Positions 22,232 to 34,615 of a stretch of 64,000 bases of DNA are shown here, in pieces; position 1 is the stretch's first letter; every line of letters begins with the position of its first letter. Below the pieces are notes generated by a model. The model searched no databases and was not told where the DNA came from. It saw only the letters and a list, made by a program, of their open reading frames with translations. A program made the translations under genes and the position numbers. Source of the DNA: Mycoplasmopsis cynos (GTDB taxonomy: Bacteria > Bacillota_I > Bacilli_A > Mycoplasmatales > Metamycoplasmataceae); assembly GCF_900660545.1 (NCBI RefSeq), contig NZ_LR214986.1, positions 744,001 through 808,000 of the forward strand, in the 5' to 3' direction.

Positions 22232-23681
22232 AAAAAATTTTAATAAATATCATAACTTCGAATTCTCTTTATTAAATCAAGTAAATGAAAATACTTTATT
22301 TAAAGATAATTTAGCTGAACAAACTGTTTTAAATCTAATGATGTTAGATAGCGAAAAACAACAATTAGCTTCTCAATATCTTTCTAGTGAATATTTCTTT
22401 TTTTCATCTAATAGACAACTTTTTGAATTTATTAAAGAAAAAAGAAACAAAACAATTAGTGGAATGGGAGTTTTTCATGACTTTTATGAAATTAAAACTT
22501 TTATAGAAAATGATGAAACTAAAAATAAATATCCTCTCGTTACTGTTAAATTAATAAATGAAATAAATACATTATTTGTTAATGAAGACAACTTTTTAGC
22601 AAATGTTGAACACTTAATTGAACTTAATAAACTTAGAAATTTAGAAGTATTTTACCAAGTTTCATTAAATTCTTTATCTCATAATAAAGAAATAACCTGA
22701 ACAAACTCAATTCAAGACTTCGAAACATTTTTAGAAGAAAACTTTTCTAATTCACTACACAATAGTTCTTTTGTTAGTTTTAAAAAAGCTACTGATGAAT
22801 TCGAATCACTAATCGAAAAAGGACGTAGAAACGAAATCCCAGAAGGACTTAAAACTGGCTTTAATACTTTAGATAATTTATTAAAAGGATTAAAAGCGGG
22901 GCAATTAGTTATTTTAGCTGCTAGACCTGGTGTCGGAAAAACTGCTCTTGCTTTAAATATTGCAAAAAACATTACGCAAGAAGAAACAATTAATTCAAAT
23001 CATGAAATTATTAGACCATATAGCTGTGCTTTTATTTCTTTAGAAATGCCTTATATGGAATTAACTTTACGGTTATATTCATCAATGAGTAATATTCCTT
23101 TAGCTAAACTTCAAAAACCTTCTTTATTAGATAGCACAGAAATGACTTCATTAAGATCAACAATTGCCACTAATAAAGATCTTACTAATCTTTATTTAGA
23201 TGATAATACTTCAAGTAAAATTTCTGATATTATTTGAAAAATTAGACAACTAAATAAAGAAATTCCAGGTGGATTACAATTAATTGTGATTGACTATTTG
23301 CAATTAATTAGTGGAAGTGAATTTAGTGGTAATCGTCAAAATGAAATTGCTCAAATTTCAAGATCACTAAAATTACTTGCTCTTGATCTTAAAATACCTA
23401 TTATTGCATTATCACAATTATCAAGAACCGTCGAGACAAGAGAGAATAAAAGACCACAATTAAGTGATTTAAGAGAATCAGGAGCCATTGAACAAGATGC
23501 TGATATAGTTATATTTCTAAGTAGAAACATCCTTCATAAAAAAACAAATAATGAAAATGAATTTATTGAAAATCATAGTATCACAGAAGTAACAATAGCC
23601 AAGAACCGTAACGGACAGGTTGGTTATGGTGAAATGTTATATGATGGTAAAATAGTTACATTTTGAGAAGAAACAAAATAA
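22218..23681 (+). CDS. dnaB: Replicative DNA helicase DnaB
   Basis: A 487-residue helicase. The N-terminal DnaB domain ([13 protein letters not shown]) is followed by the RecA-like core with Walker [14 protein letters not shown] near residue 236, Walker [13 protein letters not shown], and the family block [32 protein letters not shown] 22218 is chosen because the protein then starts MSKNKK; ATG 22209, three codons earlier, is also possible. It overlaps the rplI 3' end. Three UGA Trp codons were checked. Confidence 0.95.
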
Positions 23682-23736
23682 AATAAACAATTTTTACTCA
23701 AAAAAATAAATTAAAACACAAAGTAGGTAATATATA

Positions 23737-24972
23737 ATGGAACTTCCCATAGGACAGCTGATCGGTATCCTTATCACAATTTTTATTTTATTTATACTAA
23801 GCGCTATTTATAGTGGTTGCGAAACTGCTTATTCATCTTTTTCAGGTGTTAAAATTCACGAAATGTTAGAAAATAAGGAGAAATCATCCAAATTAATAGA
23901 AAGACATCATAAACGCTATAATCGAATTTTAACTACCATTTTAATCGGAAATAATTTAGTTAATGTAGCAACCTCAACAATTACTGCATATTTAATTAGT
24001 AAAGTAATCTATGAAGAAAGAATAGCGATTATTGTTTCAACTGCAGTTGTTACACCTTTACTTGTGCTATTTGGCGAAATAACACCTAAATTAATAGCTA
24101 AACAATATCCAAAACAATATTTACAATGTTTTGGATGATATATTGATTTAAACTATTGAATATTTTGAATATTAACTTGGCCGATTACAAAGCTTTCTAA
24201 AAAGGTTTATGTTACTAACTCAGAAGATGATTTAAAAACAATTATTAATCTGGCTCAGAAAGAAGGTGTTTTGCAAACTGGTGAAAGTATTCTGGCTCAA
24301 AAAGCATTAGATCTTGACTCAACAAAAGTATCTTCACATTATATTAAATTAAAAGATGTAACCTCAATAAAATTTAAAGCGAATATTCAAGAAGCCTTAG
24401 ATATTTTTAAAGAAACAAATTATTCAAGACTCCCGATAGAGAAAGATGGACAACTAATTGGGATATTATTATTAAAAGATATTTTTTATCTTAAAAGAGG
24501 TAAAATCATTAATTATATGAAGTTGGTTCCGACTGTTTCAGCTAATTCAATTTTATCTAGTGCCTTAGAAAAAATGCGTTCAGCAAGAGCTCAAATGGCA
24601 TTCGTGACTGAAAATAATAATGGTTCAGAAATAATTGGAATTATAACCATTGAAGACATTGTTGAAGAAATAATTGGTGAAATATATGATGAATATGATG
24701 ATGAAGAAAAGATCTATGAAATTTCATTAGAAAAGTCAAGGGTTGAAGATGATGTTATTATGTGAGATCTCTTTAAGCAACTAGAAATTGATGAGTCGCT
24801 ATTAGAAGATTCAGAAGAAGATCTAAGCCTAGCTAAATTCTTAATTCTTAAGACTAAAAAAACAAAATTATATAAAAATACTCGTTATGTTTTAAAAAAT
24901 AAAGTAGCATTCAAAGTGCTTGAAAGTAACCTTAAAAATAAAAAAGCGATCATTGAAGTTTCTAAACTTTAA
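23737..24972 (+). CDS. DUF21/CBS-domain membrane protein (CNNM/CorC type)
   Basis: A 411-residue membrane protein of the CNNM/hemolysin-C family. It has an N-terminal DUF21 domain with three or four helices (CETAYSSFS, LIGNNLVNVATSTITAY, LFGEITPKLIAKQ), a CBS pair at about 190-330 (YSRLPIEKDGQLIGILLLKDI; IIGIITIEDIVEEIIGEIYDEYDD), and a C-terminal CorC-like part. In other bacteria the family exports magnesium or cobalt; the name haemolysin is historical. It ends at a strong terminator. Confidence 0.85.
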
Positions 24973-24979
24973 ATCAATG

Positions 24980-25016
24980 CCTGTGTTTCATAAAAAACAC
25001 AGGATTTTCTTTTTTC
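24980..25016 (+). terminator. Terminator of dnaB / CBS-protein unit
   Basis: CCTGTGTTT (24980-24988) pairs with AAACACAGG (24995-25003), followed by ATTTTCTTTTTT, eight bases after the stop codon. Confidence 0.85.
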
Positions 25017-25329
25017 AATTTTTTCCAATATTTATAATTTTAAAAATAAAATAAATTTTTTGTCTATAAGAAATTTTAATCTGTAAATACATTTGAAAAC
25101 AAAAATAATTTAATTTTAATAAAAAAATTATTTTCTAAAATATTAAATTTAAAAAATAAGAGTTAAACTACAAAACTTAAATTTTAGGAGTTTATCTTTG
25201 CAAAAACAAAAAATGCCAAAAGAATGAATTTAATCCTTGTTTTTGGCATATATTTTTCTTCGAAACATTATCCTATGATACTAAAAATTCTCTTTAAATT
25301 CTTTATGCTCCAAAAATATGCATTAATCT
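25017..25329. other. Intergenic region between convergent genes
   Basis: No gene is visible in this AT-rich stretch, only the terminator at 25213-25260. An AGGAG at about 25190 is followed by TTTATCTTTGC and leads to no real ORF. Confidence 0.5.
25213..25260 (-). terminator. Terminator between convergent genes
   Basis: ATGCCAAAA (25213-25221) / TTTTGGCAT (25241-25249), with T-rich runs on both sides. It can act in both directions and most likely ends the minus-strand 827-residue gene. Confidence 0.6.
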
Positions 25330-27813
25330 TTAAAAAATATTTTGCAATTCCTCATCAGAAGCTGTTTTAGAACTCTCTTTTGTCACAACTTCAATGTGAT
25401 TAAGGTAATCATTCATTAAAAAATTATCATTAAGATTAAAATTTTCATAATAATTACTATTAACATCATCAAGGTATATTTCTACATCATCAAAATACCC
25501 CTTAATGTGGTTTGCGATAAAACGTTTTGTATTGTTTTTACATAATGATTTCCCTGTTTTGTTGTGCGGATCTTCCTTGGTATCTAAATATTTTTTAGAT
25601 AATCAATATTCATAATCATGTAAACTAGAACTAATAAAATGATTTTTATTTTTTACTTGAATATAACTGTCATTAATATAATAATCGTTGTTTTTATAAT
25701 AGTCATTAAAATTAGGTATTTTAATTTCTGGATTGTACAATTTAGCTATTGTTGGATTAACAGGCAATTTTTGAATTTCATTCTTTGAACCTCATTCAAG
25801 TAGTTTAAAATCATCAAAGAAATAAACTTCTTCAAATAACTCATTTATTATTTTAAGATCATCAGTAATAAAAATAAATGAACTAGAAAAACTTTTCGAG
25901 ATGTTCCCTAGAGTTCTTAGAATTTCTTTTTTTTCTTCATAACTAATTGAATTATCATCTTGTACAAATAAAAACTTAGCACCATTAAGGTGATATTTAA
26001 CAAATTTTAGCTTAAATTTTTCACCTAATTTAAGTTTTTTATAAGGCAAAAACATCTTTTCTATATTAATTGATAAACTTTCATAAAGTCTAATAAATTC
26101 TAATGCAGCTAAATAATCGATTTCTAATTTTTTTGAAACACTTGATTTTGACGATGTATATCTTGAAAGGTTAATTAATAAATTTAATGACCACTCTTTA
26201 AAAGCAAAAAGTTTTCTAAAACTCTTGATATCTTTTACTGTCTCTAGTTCTAATAATTGCTTAGCATTTTCATGTGATGAAATTACTGATTCAAAATAAT
26301 TTAATAATGGAGCAACAGTTTTTTTATAACTCTTTATATTTTTTTCTAGTCTAGATACTTTAATTTCTTTATTACTTAAAAATAAACTAAACAATTTATT
26401 TTGTGATTCATCACTTCATTTCACTTCTGCTTGGGCTAGCTTTATAGATTGTTCAAAATTAAATATTTTTGAAGGTTCATTTAAAGTATCTTTTTTTACA
26501 AAAACTAATTTATCAATCTTGTCTTTTTTCTTCAATAAAATATTCATTTCTTTTTCAATAGATTTATCAGTCTTATACGATTCAGAAGTGTAAAAGTCAA
26601 TTGGTATATCAAATTCATAATTAATAATTTGTCTTATTCTACTTAATTTATATCTTTTGTCCTTATTACTTTTTAAAATTGGAAAAAATCTACTTTCTGA
26701 AAATATTTTAACTTCTTGATCTACAAAGTTTTCAAGATCAAAAATCATATTGTTTTTTAAATAAACCACATTATGTATATGTTTTTTTCAAAACTTAATC
26801 AATTTTCTTTTTATTAATAAATTTTTATAAACTTCTAATCACTTAATGTCATCATTTATTAAATTTTTTAACATTATTTTAAGATTTTTCTTTTCACCGG
26901 TTAGTTTTTTAATAATTGATTTTATGTAATAAACATTTTTTTTAGTAAGTTTTTTTCTATATGATGAATAAAAAGAAATTTCTTGTAAAATATCTCTTTT
27001 TTTAATAGCAATTGAAACTTGTTGAATTGATGAATTATTTATTTCTTTCATATACTTTAAAGCTAATCGATTTTGTTCAATGATTTTCTTAGAAATATTA
27101 AAATCACTTTTTTCATATTCTTCAAGTAATCTAAAATGATTTGTTTTTAAATCCTTTAAAAAACGAACTAAATGATCTGCCATAACATTTTTATAATCAG
27201 TAACAACATCATAAACAACTGACGCAAAGCTTTCAATGATTTTAACATCATTATTATGCGATATTTTTTCAGAATATTCAAGAAAGATAGAATCAAATAC
27301 TTTTTGATATGATAAATTAACTGAATGTAATTGTTGTGAATAGAATGTGATTTTTGAGAACAATGAATTTTTCATTGTTAGTTCAAAATCTTTATTAAAG
27401 ATACTTAAATCATAATGTTTTTTGATTGTTTCGTAACTTTTAATACAAGTATTTCATATTTCAATAAAAGGTAATCCATCATTATTTTTATCATACTCAC
27501 TCAAATTTATAAAAGCAATCTTTTTTAAAATCTCACTTTTATTTGCTGTGTAATTTTCTTTGTTATTTTTCACAGTTTTATAAAATAAACTTGAGTTTTT
27601 GTTATTCATTATAGAATTTCAAATATTATTAAAATTAAGATTTTTATTTTTAGAAGAAATATAAAATGCTGTGCTTTGCTTATCTAAGTAAAGCTCAGGA
27701 ATATTAATATAATGTTCTAATGGTTCAAAATGACTTTTAGATCAAAATGAAAATTTTTTCTTTTCAAATTTTTCAAAAATATTTGAAATTTTTAGGAAAT
27801 TTTGAATCTTCAT
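25330..27813 (-). CDS. 827-aa protein with degenerate ABC-ATPase-like end
   Basis: An 827-residue protein with no signal peptide or membrane segment, read through about eight UGA codons. ATG 27811-27813 lies two bases after the stop of the ECF S-component gene and has no SD, so translation is probably coupled. Most of it is Lys/Phe/Asn-rich and helical. Residues about 600-670 resemble the second half of an ABC ATPase: KFLFVQDD in the Walker B position, then FIFITDDL where ABC proteins have a SHDL-type switch His, and a VYFFDDFKLLE strand. I see no Walker A loop and no LSGGQ. I do not recognise the family. It could be a decayed OppF-like ATPase or a mycoplasma-specific partner of the transporter. 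Confidence 0.6.
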
Positions 27814-27815
27814 AG

Positions 27816-28817
27816 TTACTTATATGATAACGCCTCATTTTTATTAATTAATTTATACACGATAGAATAAGAAAAGAAAACAACAAAAACATTAAATCAT
27901 ATCTTAATCGGACTTAATAAGATATGTTGAGTAACTCAAATATAAATATTATTTTTATCACCACCACCAATAGAAAGCAAATCAGCATAAGATAAAATAG
28001 GTACATTCACCAACTCTAAAACGGCACTAAAAGAAATTATTGGAGCAATAGTTAAAAAGAATTTTGATTTAAGTTTAAATCTAGAAAAGATAATAAATAA
28101 AACCATTGAAACAATTCCTAAGCTCATCAACACTAATAAAATTTTTTTATTACTAATAAATGATCTATCTAAAATATTTTGCGGTGTTAAATGAACTAAT
28201 GTTACAACAATCCCGAACACAAAACAAAGCACAATAACTGAAACAATTAAATTAATATTTTTTAATGCATTAAATGTCTCATTTTCTTTAATATATATTT
28301 TTTTATTATCTAATTTAATAATTTTAATTGCATATTTATCAGCTAACTTATAATCATAATTAAGTTTAGCAGCATTATATTTAATTCCTAAAATTGAAAT
28401 CTTTTGAGTTATTCTTTGAATTTTATATTTAGAACTAAAAGCAGTTCTTAAAACTTGAGTAAAATATAAACCGAATATTCCTGGAATAAATCCATTTAAA
28501 GCAGTAGCTAAGGTATATAAAGGATGATATCCAGCAGGAGGAATAAATAATATTGATAATAAATCGCTAATTAATCCAACAAATAAACCAATAATTGGCC
28601 CAAAGATAAAACCGGTTATTTTTATCGGCAATCCAATAAAGGAAAACTTAAATGAAGGAATAACTGCAAGTGGTATAATTTGAACAACAACAATAACAAA
28701 ACTTACTGAAATGGCTATTAATATAGCAACAAACACCATTTTTCTAATTGTTCATTTTGGTAATAAATTTATTTCTTGAAAATTTAATTTTATTATTTTC
28801 TTAGCTATTCTTTTCAT
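27816..28817 (-). CDS. ECF transporter S component, folate type
   Basis: A 333-residue membrane protein starting at ATG 28815-28817. After a short cytoplasmic lead come about six helices. The segment SFKFSFIGLPIKITGFIFGPIIG, FVGLISDLLS and GYHPLYTLATALNGFIPGIFGLY follows the pattern of FolT-like S components, which bind folate or another vitamin and work with a shared EcfA/A'/T module. A charged insert of about 70 residues (near residues 135-185) sits between the helices and is longer than usual. Two bases separate it from the next gene. The substrate is an inference from family resemblance. Confidence 0.7.
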
Positions 28818-28981
28818 TTTTTAATTATATCATTTTATAAAAATTATTATGTCTAAAAGTAACTAGTAAAAAATATTTTATGTTTTGTTTTAATTGTATA
28901 AAATTATTATATTGGTTACATTTTATTTATAAAGTTTAAATAAAAACATTTATCTAAAAAGATAAATGTCATTAACTAAAT

Positions 28982-29055
28982 GGGGGTTTAGTATAATGGT
29001 AGTATAACAGTCTCCAAAACTGAATGTAAGGGTTCGATTCCTTTAACCCCCGCCA
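28982..29055 (+). tRNA. tRNA-Trp (anticodon CCA)
   Basis: A 74-base tRNA with acceptor stem GGGGGTT / AACCCCC, discriminator G, encoded CCA end, T arm with GGTTCGATTCC, and anticodon loop CTCCAAA (anticodon CCA). This reads UGG only. Since UGA is the main Trp codon here, a second tRNA-Trp with anticodon TCA must exist elsewhere. The A-A at the foot of the anticodon stem leaves only four pairs there. The gene points against pyrG. Confidence 0.9.
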
Positions 29056-29056
29056 T

Positions 29057-29083
29057 CAAACACTTAATGTGTTGTTTTTTTAT
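29057..29083 (+). terminator. tRNA-Trp terminator, antisense to pyrG 3' end
   Basis: AACAC-TTAAT-GTGTT followed by GTTTTTTT, directly after the tRNA CCA end. The same bases encode the last codons of pyrG on the other strand. Confidence 0.6.
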
Positions 29084-30695
29084 GCATTTTTTTAATTGTT
29101 AAAATAAAGTTATCAAATAGTGGATTTGAATTTAAAACTCTTGTAGTGAATTCAGGATGGTATTGGACACCTAAATAAAATGGATGATTTTTAACTTCAC
29201 ATATTTCAGCGACATTAGTTTCAGGGTGAATTCCTGAAAAAATAAATTCTTCATCAAGTAGTTTTTCACGGTATTCTGGATTAACTTCATATCTATGTCT
29301 ATGACGTTCATAAAATACATTTGATCCATAAATTTGATGTGCTAGCGTATTTTTTTTAGCTATAATTGGTTGTTCACCTAAACGTAATGTTCCGCCCAAA
29401 ATATCTTTATCACCATTTTCAAAAAACGGAGTTAAGACAAAAGTTTGCTTTTGTTTTTTATCAACAAATTCTTTGCTAGTTGCATTTTTGAATCCTTTTA
29501 ATCTTGCTTGAGCAACTGCCATCGCTTGAAATCCTAAACAAATACCTAAAGTTGGTTTATTTATAGTTCTCGTATATTGAGCAACTCTAACTTTTGCTTC
29601 AAATCCTCTAATTCCAAAACCAGGTAAAATTAAAACCCCATCGTATTTATCTATTTTGCTAGAAATATTATCATCATTAATATCATCAGCATTAATTAAA
29701 TCATATTTTAGTTCTACTTCATTATGCGCTGCTGCAATTTTTAATGAGGTAATAATAGATAAATAAGCATCTTCTAATTCAATATATTTTCCAATTAATA
29801 GAAGATTTATTTTTTCTTTATTTTCCTTTAAGTATTTATGTACAAAATTTATTCATTTGTTATAAACGTTAATTTTTATTTTCTTTTTAATATTAAAAAA
29901 CTTATAAATTACCTGAATTATATTTTGATCTTTTAAAAATAATGGAATCTCATAAATATTGGCTTTATCAGGAATATTTATAACATTAATCGAATCTAGA
30001 AATGATGCTTCTGCGACTTTTTGAACAATATTATTATCTACCTTGCCTTGTGATCTTAATAATAAAACATCGGGGTTCAATCCAAATGAACGTAAGGTAG
30101 AAATTGATACTTGTGATGGTTTAGACTTATATTCATTTGAGGCACTTAAATAAGGAACAAAAGCTAAATGACTTAATAAAACATCGTTCTTTCTCATTGA
30201 TCTAAATTTTGAAATTGCATAAATATATGGATTAGATTCAATATCACCAACAGTACCACCAATTTCAATCAACATAAAATCAGGTTGTTTTTCTTTTTCA
30301 ATATTTTCAATAATTTCAATAATTTCATCAACAACATGTGGAACTATTTGAACTGTTTTTCCGTTATATAAACCTTTTCTTTCTTTTTCAAAAACATGAG
30401 TTAAAATTCTTCCGGTTGTATAATTACTTTGTCTTGAAAGCTTAACATCAATAAATCTCTCATAGTGCCCTAAATCTAAATCAGTTTCGCCTCCGTCGCT
30501 TGTTACATAAACTTCGCCATGTTCAGTTGGTGACATTACGCCTGGATCAATATTGAGATAAGGATCAAGTTTCATAACAAAAACATTAAATCCTTGTGAC
30601 TTAAGTAAATTACCAATACTTGCTAAAGTAACACCTTTTCCTAAACCTGATAAAACTCCACCAGTTTGTATGATATATTTAGTTCTTTTTTCCAT
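29064..30695 (-). CDS. pyrG: CTP synthase
   Basis: A 543-residue enzyme that makes CTP from UTP with glutamine. The N-terminal synthetase domain holds the P-loop GGVLSGLGKGVTLASIG (about 13-29) and GEVYVTSDGGETDLDLGHYERF. The C-terminal amidotransferase domain holds the nucleophile in GICLGFQ and YHPEFTTR. SD AAAGGAG precedes the ATG. Separated from gpmI upstream by a terminator. Its last codons overlap the terminator of the opposing tRNA-Trp. Confidence 0.95.
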
Positions 30696-30711
30696 CTAAA
30701 ACTCCTTTAAA

Positions 30712-30746
30712 AAATAAAAAAAATGTCACTAAATAAAAAGTGACTT
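30712..30746 (-). terminator. gpmI terminator
   Basis: GTCACT (30725-30730) / AGTGAC (30739-30744), with ATTTTTTTT after it on the minus strand, between the gpmI stop and the pyrG SD. Confidence 0.7.
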
Positions 30747-30751
30747 AAAAA

Positions 30752-32257
30752 CTATTTCACTAAAAGTGAATTTTGATCCATTTCTTTTGGTTTTGAAACA
30801 CCAATATAATCAAGTACAGTTGGAGAAACATTAGCCAATATACCATCTTTTAGTTTAACATTTTTATCTGTACAAATAAACATTACTGGGCTACTAGTAT
30901 GTTTTGTAGCTGGTTTGTTGTTTTCATCTTCTGTAATTTCAGCATTTCCATGATCTGCTGTAATAAAAACTGTTACATCATTAGCTTCTGCTCAATCTAC
31001 AATTCTTTTTATCTGTGTATCTAAAAAACTTACTGCTTTAATGGTAGAATTTAAATTTCCTGTGTGCCCAACCATATCAGGGTTAGCAAAATTCATAATT
31101 GTTACATCATAATTTAAAGCGTTATCAATTAATGCGTCAGTAATTCCTTTTGCTGACATTTCAGGAGCATCTGCGTATGATTCTACCTTTAGTGAATCTA
31201 CCATAATACGGTGTGAATTTTTAAATTCTATATCATTCCCGCCATCCATAAAAAATGTTACGTGAGCATATTTTTGAGTTTCTGCAATTCTCAATTGTTT
31301 TAAATTAGCAAGTTCTAAAACCTTTCCAATCGGCATTGGAACTTCCATTTCATCAAAAGCAACAATTGTTTGCAATCCCTCATATTTCATCATTGAACAA
31401 AACTTATTAATTTGTACTTCATTTTTTGGTTTGAAATCATAAAGGTCTGATTTAATAAAAATGTGTGCTAATTGTCTTGCTCTATCTGGACGAAAATTAA
31501 AGAAAATAATTGAATCATAATCTTTAACAAATGAATCTTTTGAAAGACTTTCATTAATAGCAGGAACTAAAAATTCATCTGTAATCCCATTTTTATATTG
31601 CAAATCAACATAATCAATAGCGTTTTTAAAAGTAGTATTTGATTTTCCTAATAATGCATCATAGGCTTTTTCGACCCTATCAAACATCTTATCACGATCC
31701 ATTGCATAAAATCTACCTGCAAGAGACGCAATATGATAACCATATTTATCGCAAAGATTTTGTAATTTTTCTAATGAAGGTTTGATTGACTCTGGTGCTA
31801 CATCTCTTCCATCACCAAAACAATGCACCGAAACTTTCTTTATTCCAAACTCATGCGCAGCTGTTAATAATTCAAATAAATGATCTTCTAATGAATGGAC
31901 ACCACCAGGTGATAATAACCCCATTAAATGTAAGGTTGAATTATTTTCTTTTACATTGTTGAATACTTCTAAAAAAGCCTTATTAGTTTTATATGTACCA
32001 TCAGCTAAAGCTTTTTTAATTAATGATAAACCAGTATAAACAATTGTTCCTGCTCCTATATTTAAATGACCAACTTCAGAATTTCCCATTTGACCTTTAG
32101 GAAGTCCGACATATTCCCCAGATGCTTGTAAGATTGAATTTGGATATTCTTTAAATAATTTATCGAATGTAGGAGTATTAGCTAAAGCAAACCCATTTCC
32201 TTGAGTTTCTTTTCTTAATCCTAATCCATCAATAACAATCAAAACTGTTTTTTTCAT
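30752..32257 (-). CDS. gpmI: 2,3-bisphosphoglycerate-independent phosphoglycerate mutase
   Basis: A 501-residue two-metal enzyme of the alkaline phosphatase superfamily that interconverts 3- and 2-phosphoglycerate. The N-terminal VIDGLGL metal site, the phosphoserine site GQMGNSEVGHLNIGAG (Ser about 61), GRDVAPES, and the C-terminal TADHGNAE metal site are all present. One UGA (Trp) precedes the last 80 residues. SD TAGGAGA before ATG. Monocistronic, bounded by terminators. Confidence 0.95.
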
Positions 32258-32476
32258 AAATTCTCCTAGATAAAATAACTAAAATAAAAATCTTATTTAA
32301 ATTGTACTAAAAAAGTTACTTTTTTAAATAGCTATATAAATAACTTTTAAATTATTAAAATTAAACATTTATAACTGTTATATAGTATTAAATGTTATTT
32401 TTATAATTTGGTTTATTTTTTTGTCTTAATACTTATTTAAATTAATTATGCATATCACCAAAAATTCAATTATATT

Positions 32477-32512
32477 AAAAAAAGCTAACATTTTTTAATA
32501 TTAACTTTTTGA
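32477..32512 (-). terminator. potABCD operon terminator
   Basis: AAAAGTTAA / TTAGCTTTT stem (one G-U pair) followed by T's on the minus strand, immediately after the potD stop. Confidence 0.55.
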
Positions 32513-32517
32513 TTAAT

Positions 32518-34608
32518 TTATGATTTGGTCTTATTAAAATAGTATGTTGTAATTTTACTTTGCAATTCATCTGACACAGGTTGAATGTTCTCGTGGATAA
32601 CGCCATTTATATTTGATATTTCATATAGATAAATTGCATTCTTGTCATATCCATTAATCGGATCTAAAAAATAATTTTGTAAAACTTGTTCATAATCTGC
32701 AATGTTAGTTGGATCATAATTAACAAAATCAAAATTACTAAAGTTATATTTAGATTTATTTGTTTCATTAGATAAATCTAAATATGCTAATTTGTAACTT
32801 AAATAAGAATAAATTAAACTCTTTAAATCACTATTAAATGAATCTTTTGATCTGTTTTTTAATTCATTTATTTTTGTTTTTAAATCAGTTTGATCATTAA
32901 GTATATACTGAGTAAAAATTCTCTTTTCTAAACTATTTGTTAGTTTAGCACCAAACTCATATTTTTCATTTTTAATTAATTGTGATATTTCATCTATAAA
33001 ATCACTAAAATTATTTCTAAGATATTCATTAAAAATTATTGGAATAAAACTAATTCTTTTTTCAAATTCAACTTCTTTACCAGCTTCATAATCAAGTTGT
33101 ATTTTATAATAATTATTAAACTTTTCAGTATTTCCTTTGTTCGATAAATCAATCATCTTTTTATATTTCTCAATCAAGTTTGATACTTTATTAGTTTGAT
33201 ACTTTTGTTTAGAATTTGCTAAAAGTTGTTGAATTTGATTATTCTTCATAAATTCTCAATTTTTTGCAATTTGAGCTTGTGAAACTCTTTGTTGTATAAG
33301 CTCAAATTTAGAATCGTCTTTAATATTTAAAATATCATTGACTAGGCCTTTTGAACGAAGTTCTTTATAACTTTGAATAATATCTAAACTTCCTGAAAAA
33401 ATACTTTGCGAAACGGTTTTGGTGTATTTAGAAGCATTTTCTTTTGCTAATCCAGATGAAACAACATATCCATCAAGTAATAAAATATTTTGTTTTGGTT
33501 TTATTCCTCTAATCTCACCATCGCCAACAACATTTGGAAAATTATCTGAACCATAATACGCATCAATTGCATCACCATTGTAAAGTATTGAAGCATTAAC
33601 ATCAGGGCGTGCTGGGTTAATTAAGTCATTAACTATTTCTAAACCATCACCCTTAAAAGTAATATGTTTATTATCTTTAATTTCATAACCGGTTCCATCT
33701 TTAATTAGATCAGCGAATGAGTCTATTAAGATTTTATATACTTGGTTATTATTATCATCTGCATTAGAAACATTCCCAGTAAAATTCTTTTCAGTACGAG
33801 AATTCGGCAAAGGTCAATAAGCTGAGCCGTATAGCAAATTATCACGAATTGCATCAGTAATGTATCATTTATCATAATTATTTTCAGAAAGTATCTTAAG
33901 AACATTTATGATTGCAAGTGGGTCTTTTATATCATCATTTTTAAATTTATTCTTATATTTCGAAAAATCTATTGCACCATAATTGTTTGACTTCTTCAGT
34001 GGAACTTTTTTAATATTATAAGCAATAACCATATCTTGTGAAAAATAAGGATAAAAATACTCTCAAAGTTCATCATTATTTTGTAATTTATATTTATTAA
34101 TATGATTCCAAATTTCTTTTCTTAATGAAAGTTTCACAAGTTGCTTAATCTTTATCTTTTTTTGCTTTACAATATTAAACTTTGCAATTATTTTTGCTTT
34201 TTCTTGCTCATTAGTAAATTTATTTTGTTTAATTTTTTCATTTAATGAATCATATTCTAAATAACCGCTTAATTCAGGTAAATTTAATAAAATAGAATAA
34301 TCAATTTTCCCAATTAAATGTTTTTTAACTAATTCAGCTGCCAAAAACTCTGAACCAATACCAGCAGCAGCCTTATTATTGATTAATGCATTACTAAATT
34401 CATTAATTTCATCAAATTCTTTATAATCAAACGTTTCATTAATTTTATTAATATTTTGTTCTGACATATAAGACTTATAATTAAAAAAACTAGGTTTAAA
34501 TTTAGTTGTAATTTTAGTTACTGCAATTGCACATAAAACACTTATACCTACAATAGCACCTACACTTAGTAAAATTTTATTTCTATAACGGGAATAAAAT
34601 TTTTTCAA
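32518..34608 (-). CDS. potD: Spermidine/putrescine ABC transporter, PotD-like substrate-binding protein
   Basis: A 696-residue extracellular polyamine-binding protein anchored by a single N-terminal helix (about residues 10-30). The mature part starts FNYKSYMSEQNINKINETF, like the binding-fold start of PotD proteins, and contains FYPYFSQDMVIAYN as in mycoplasma homologues. It is longer than a typical PotD and has no proper lipobox (SVLC at the helix end is a poor match). The only start in frame is TTG 34606-34608, because a TAA lies seven codons upstream; it lies eight bases after the potC stop with no SD, so coupling is likely. Last gene of the pot operon. Confidence 0.8.
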
Positions 34609-34615
34609 TTGGATA

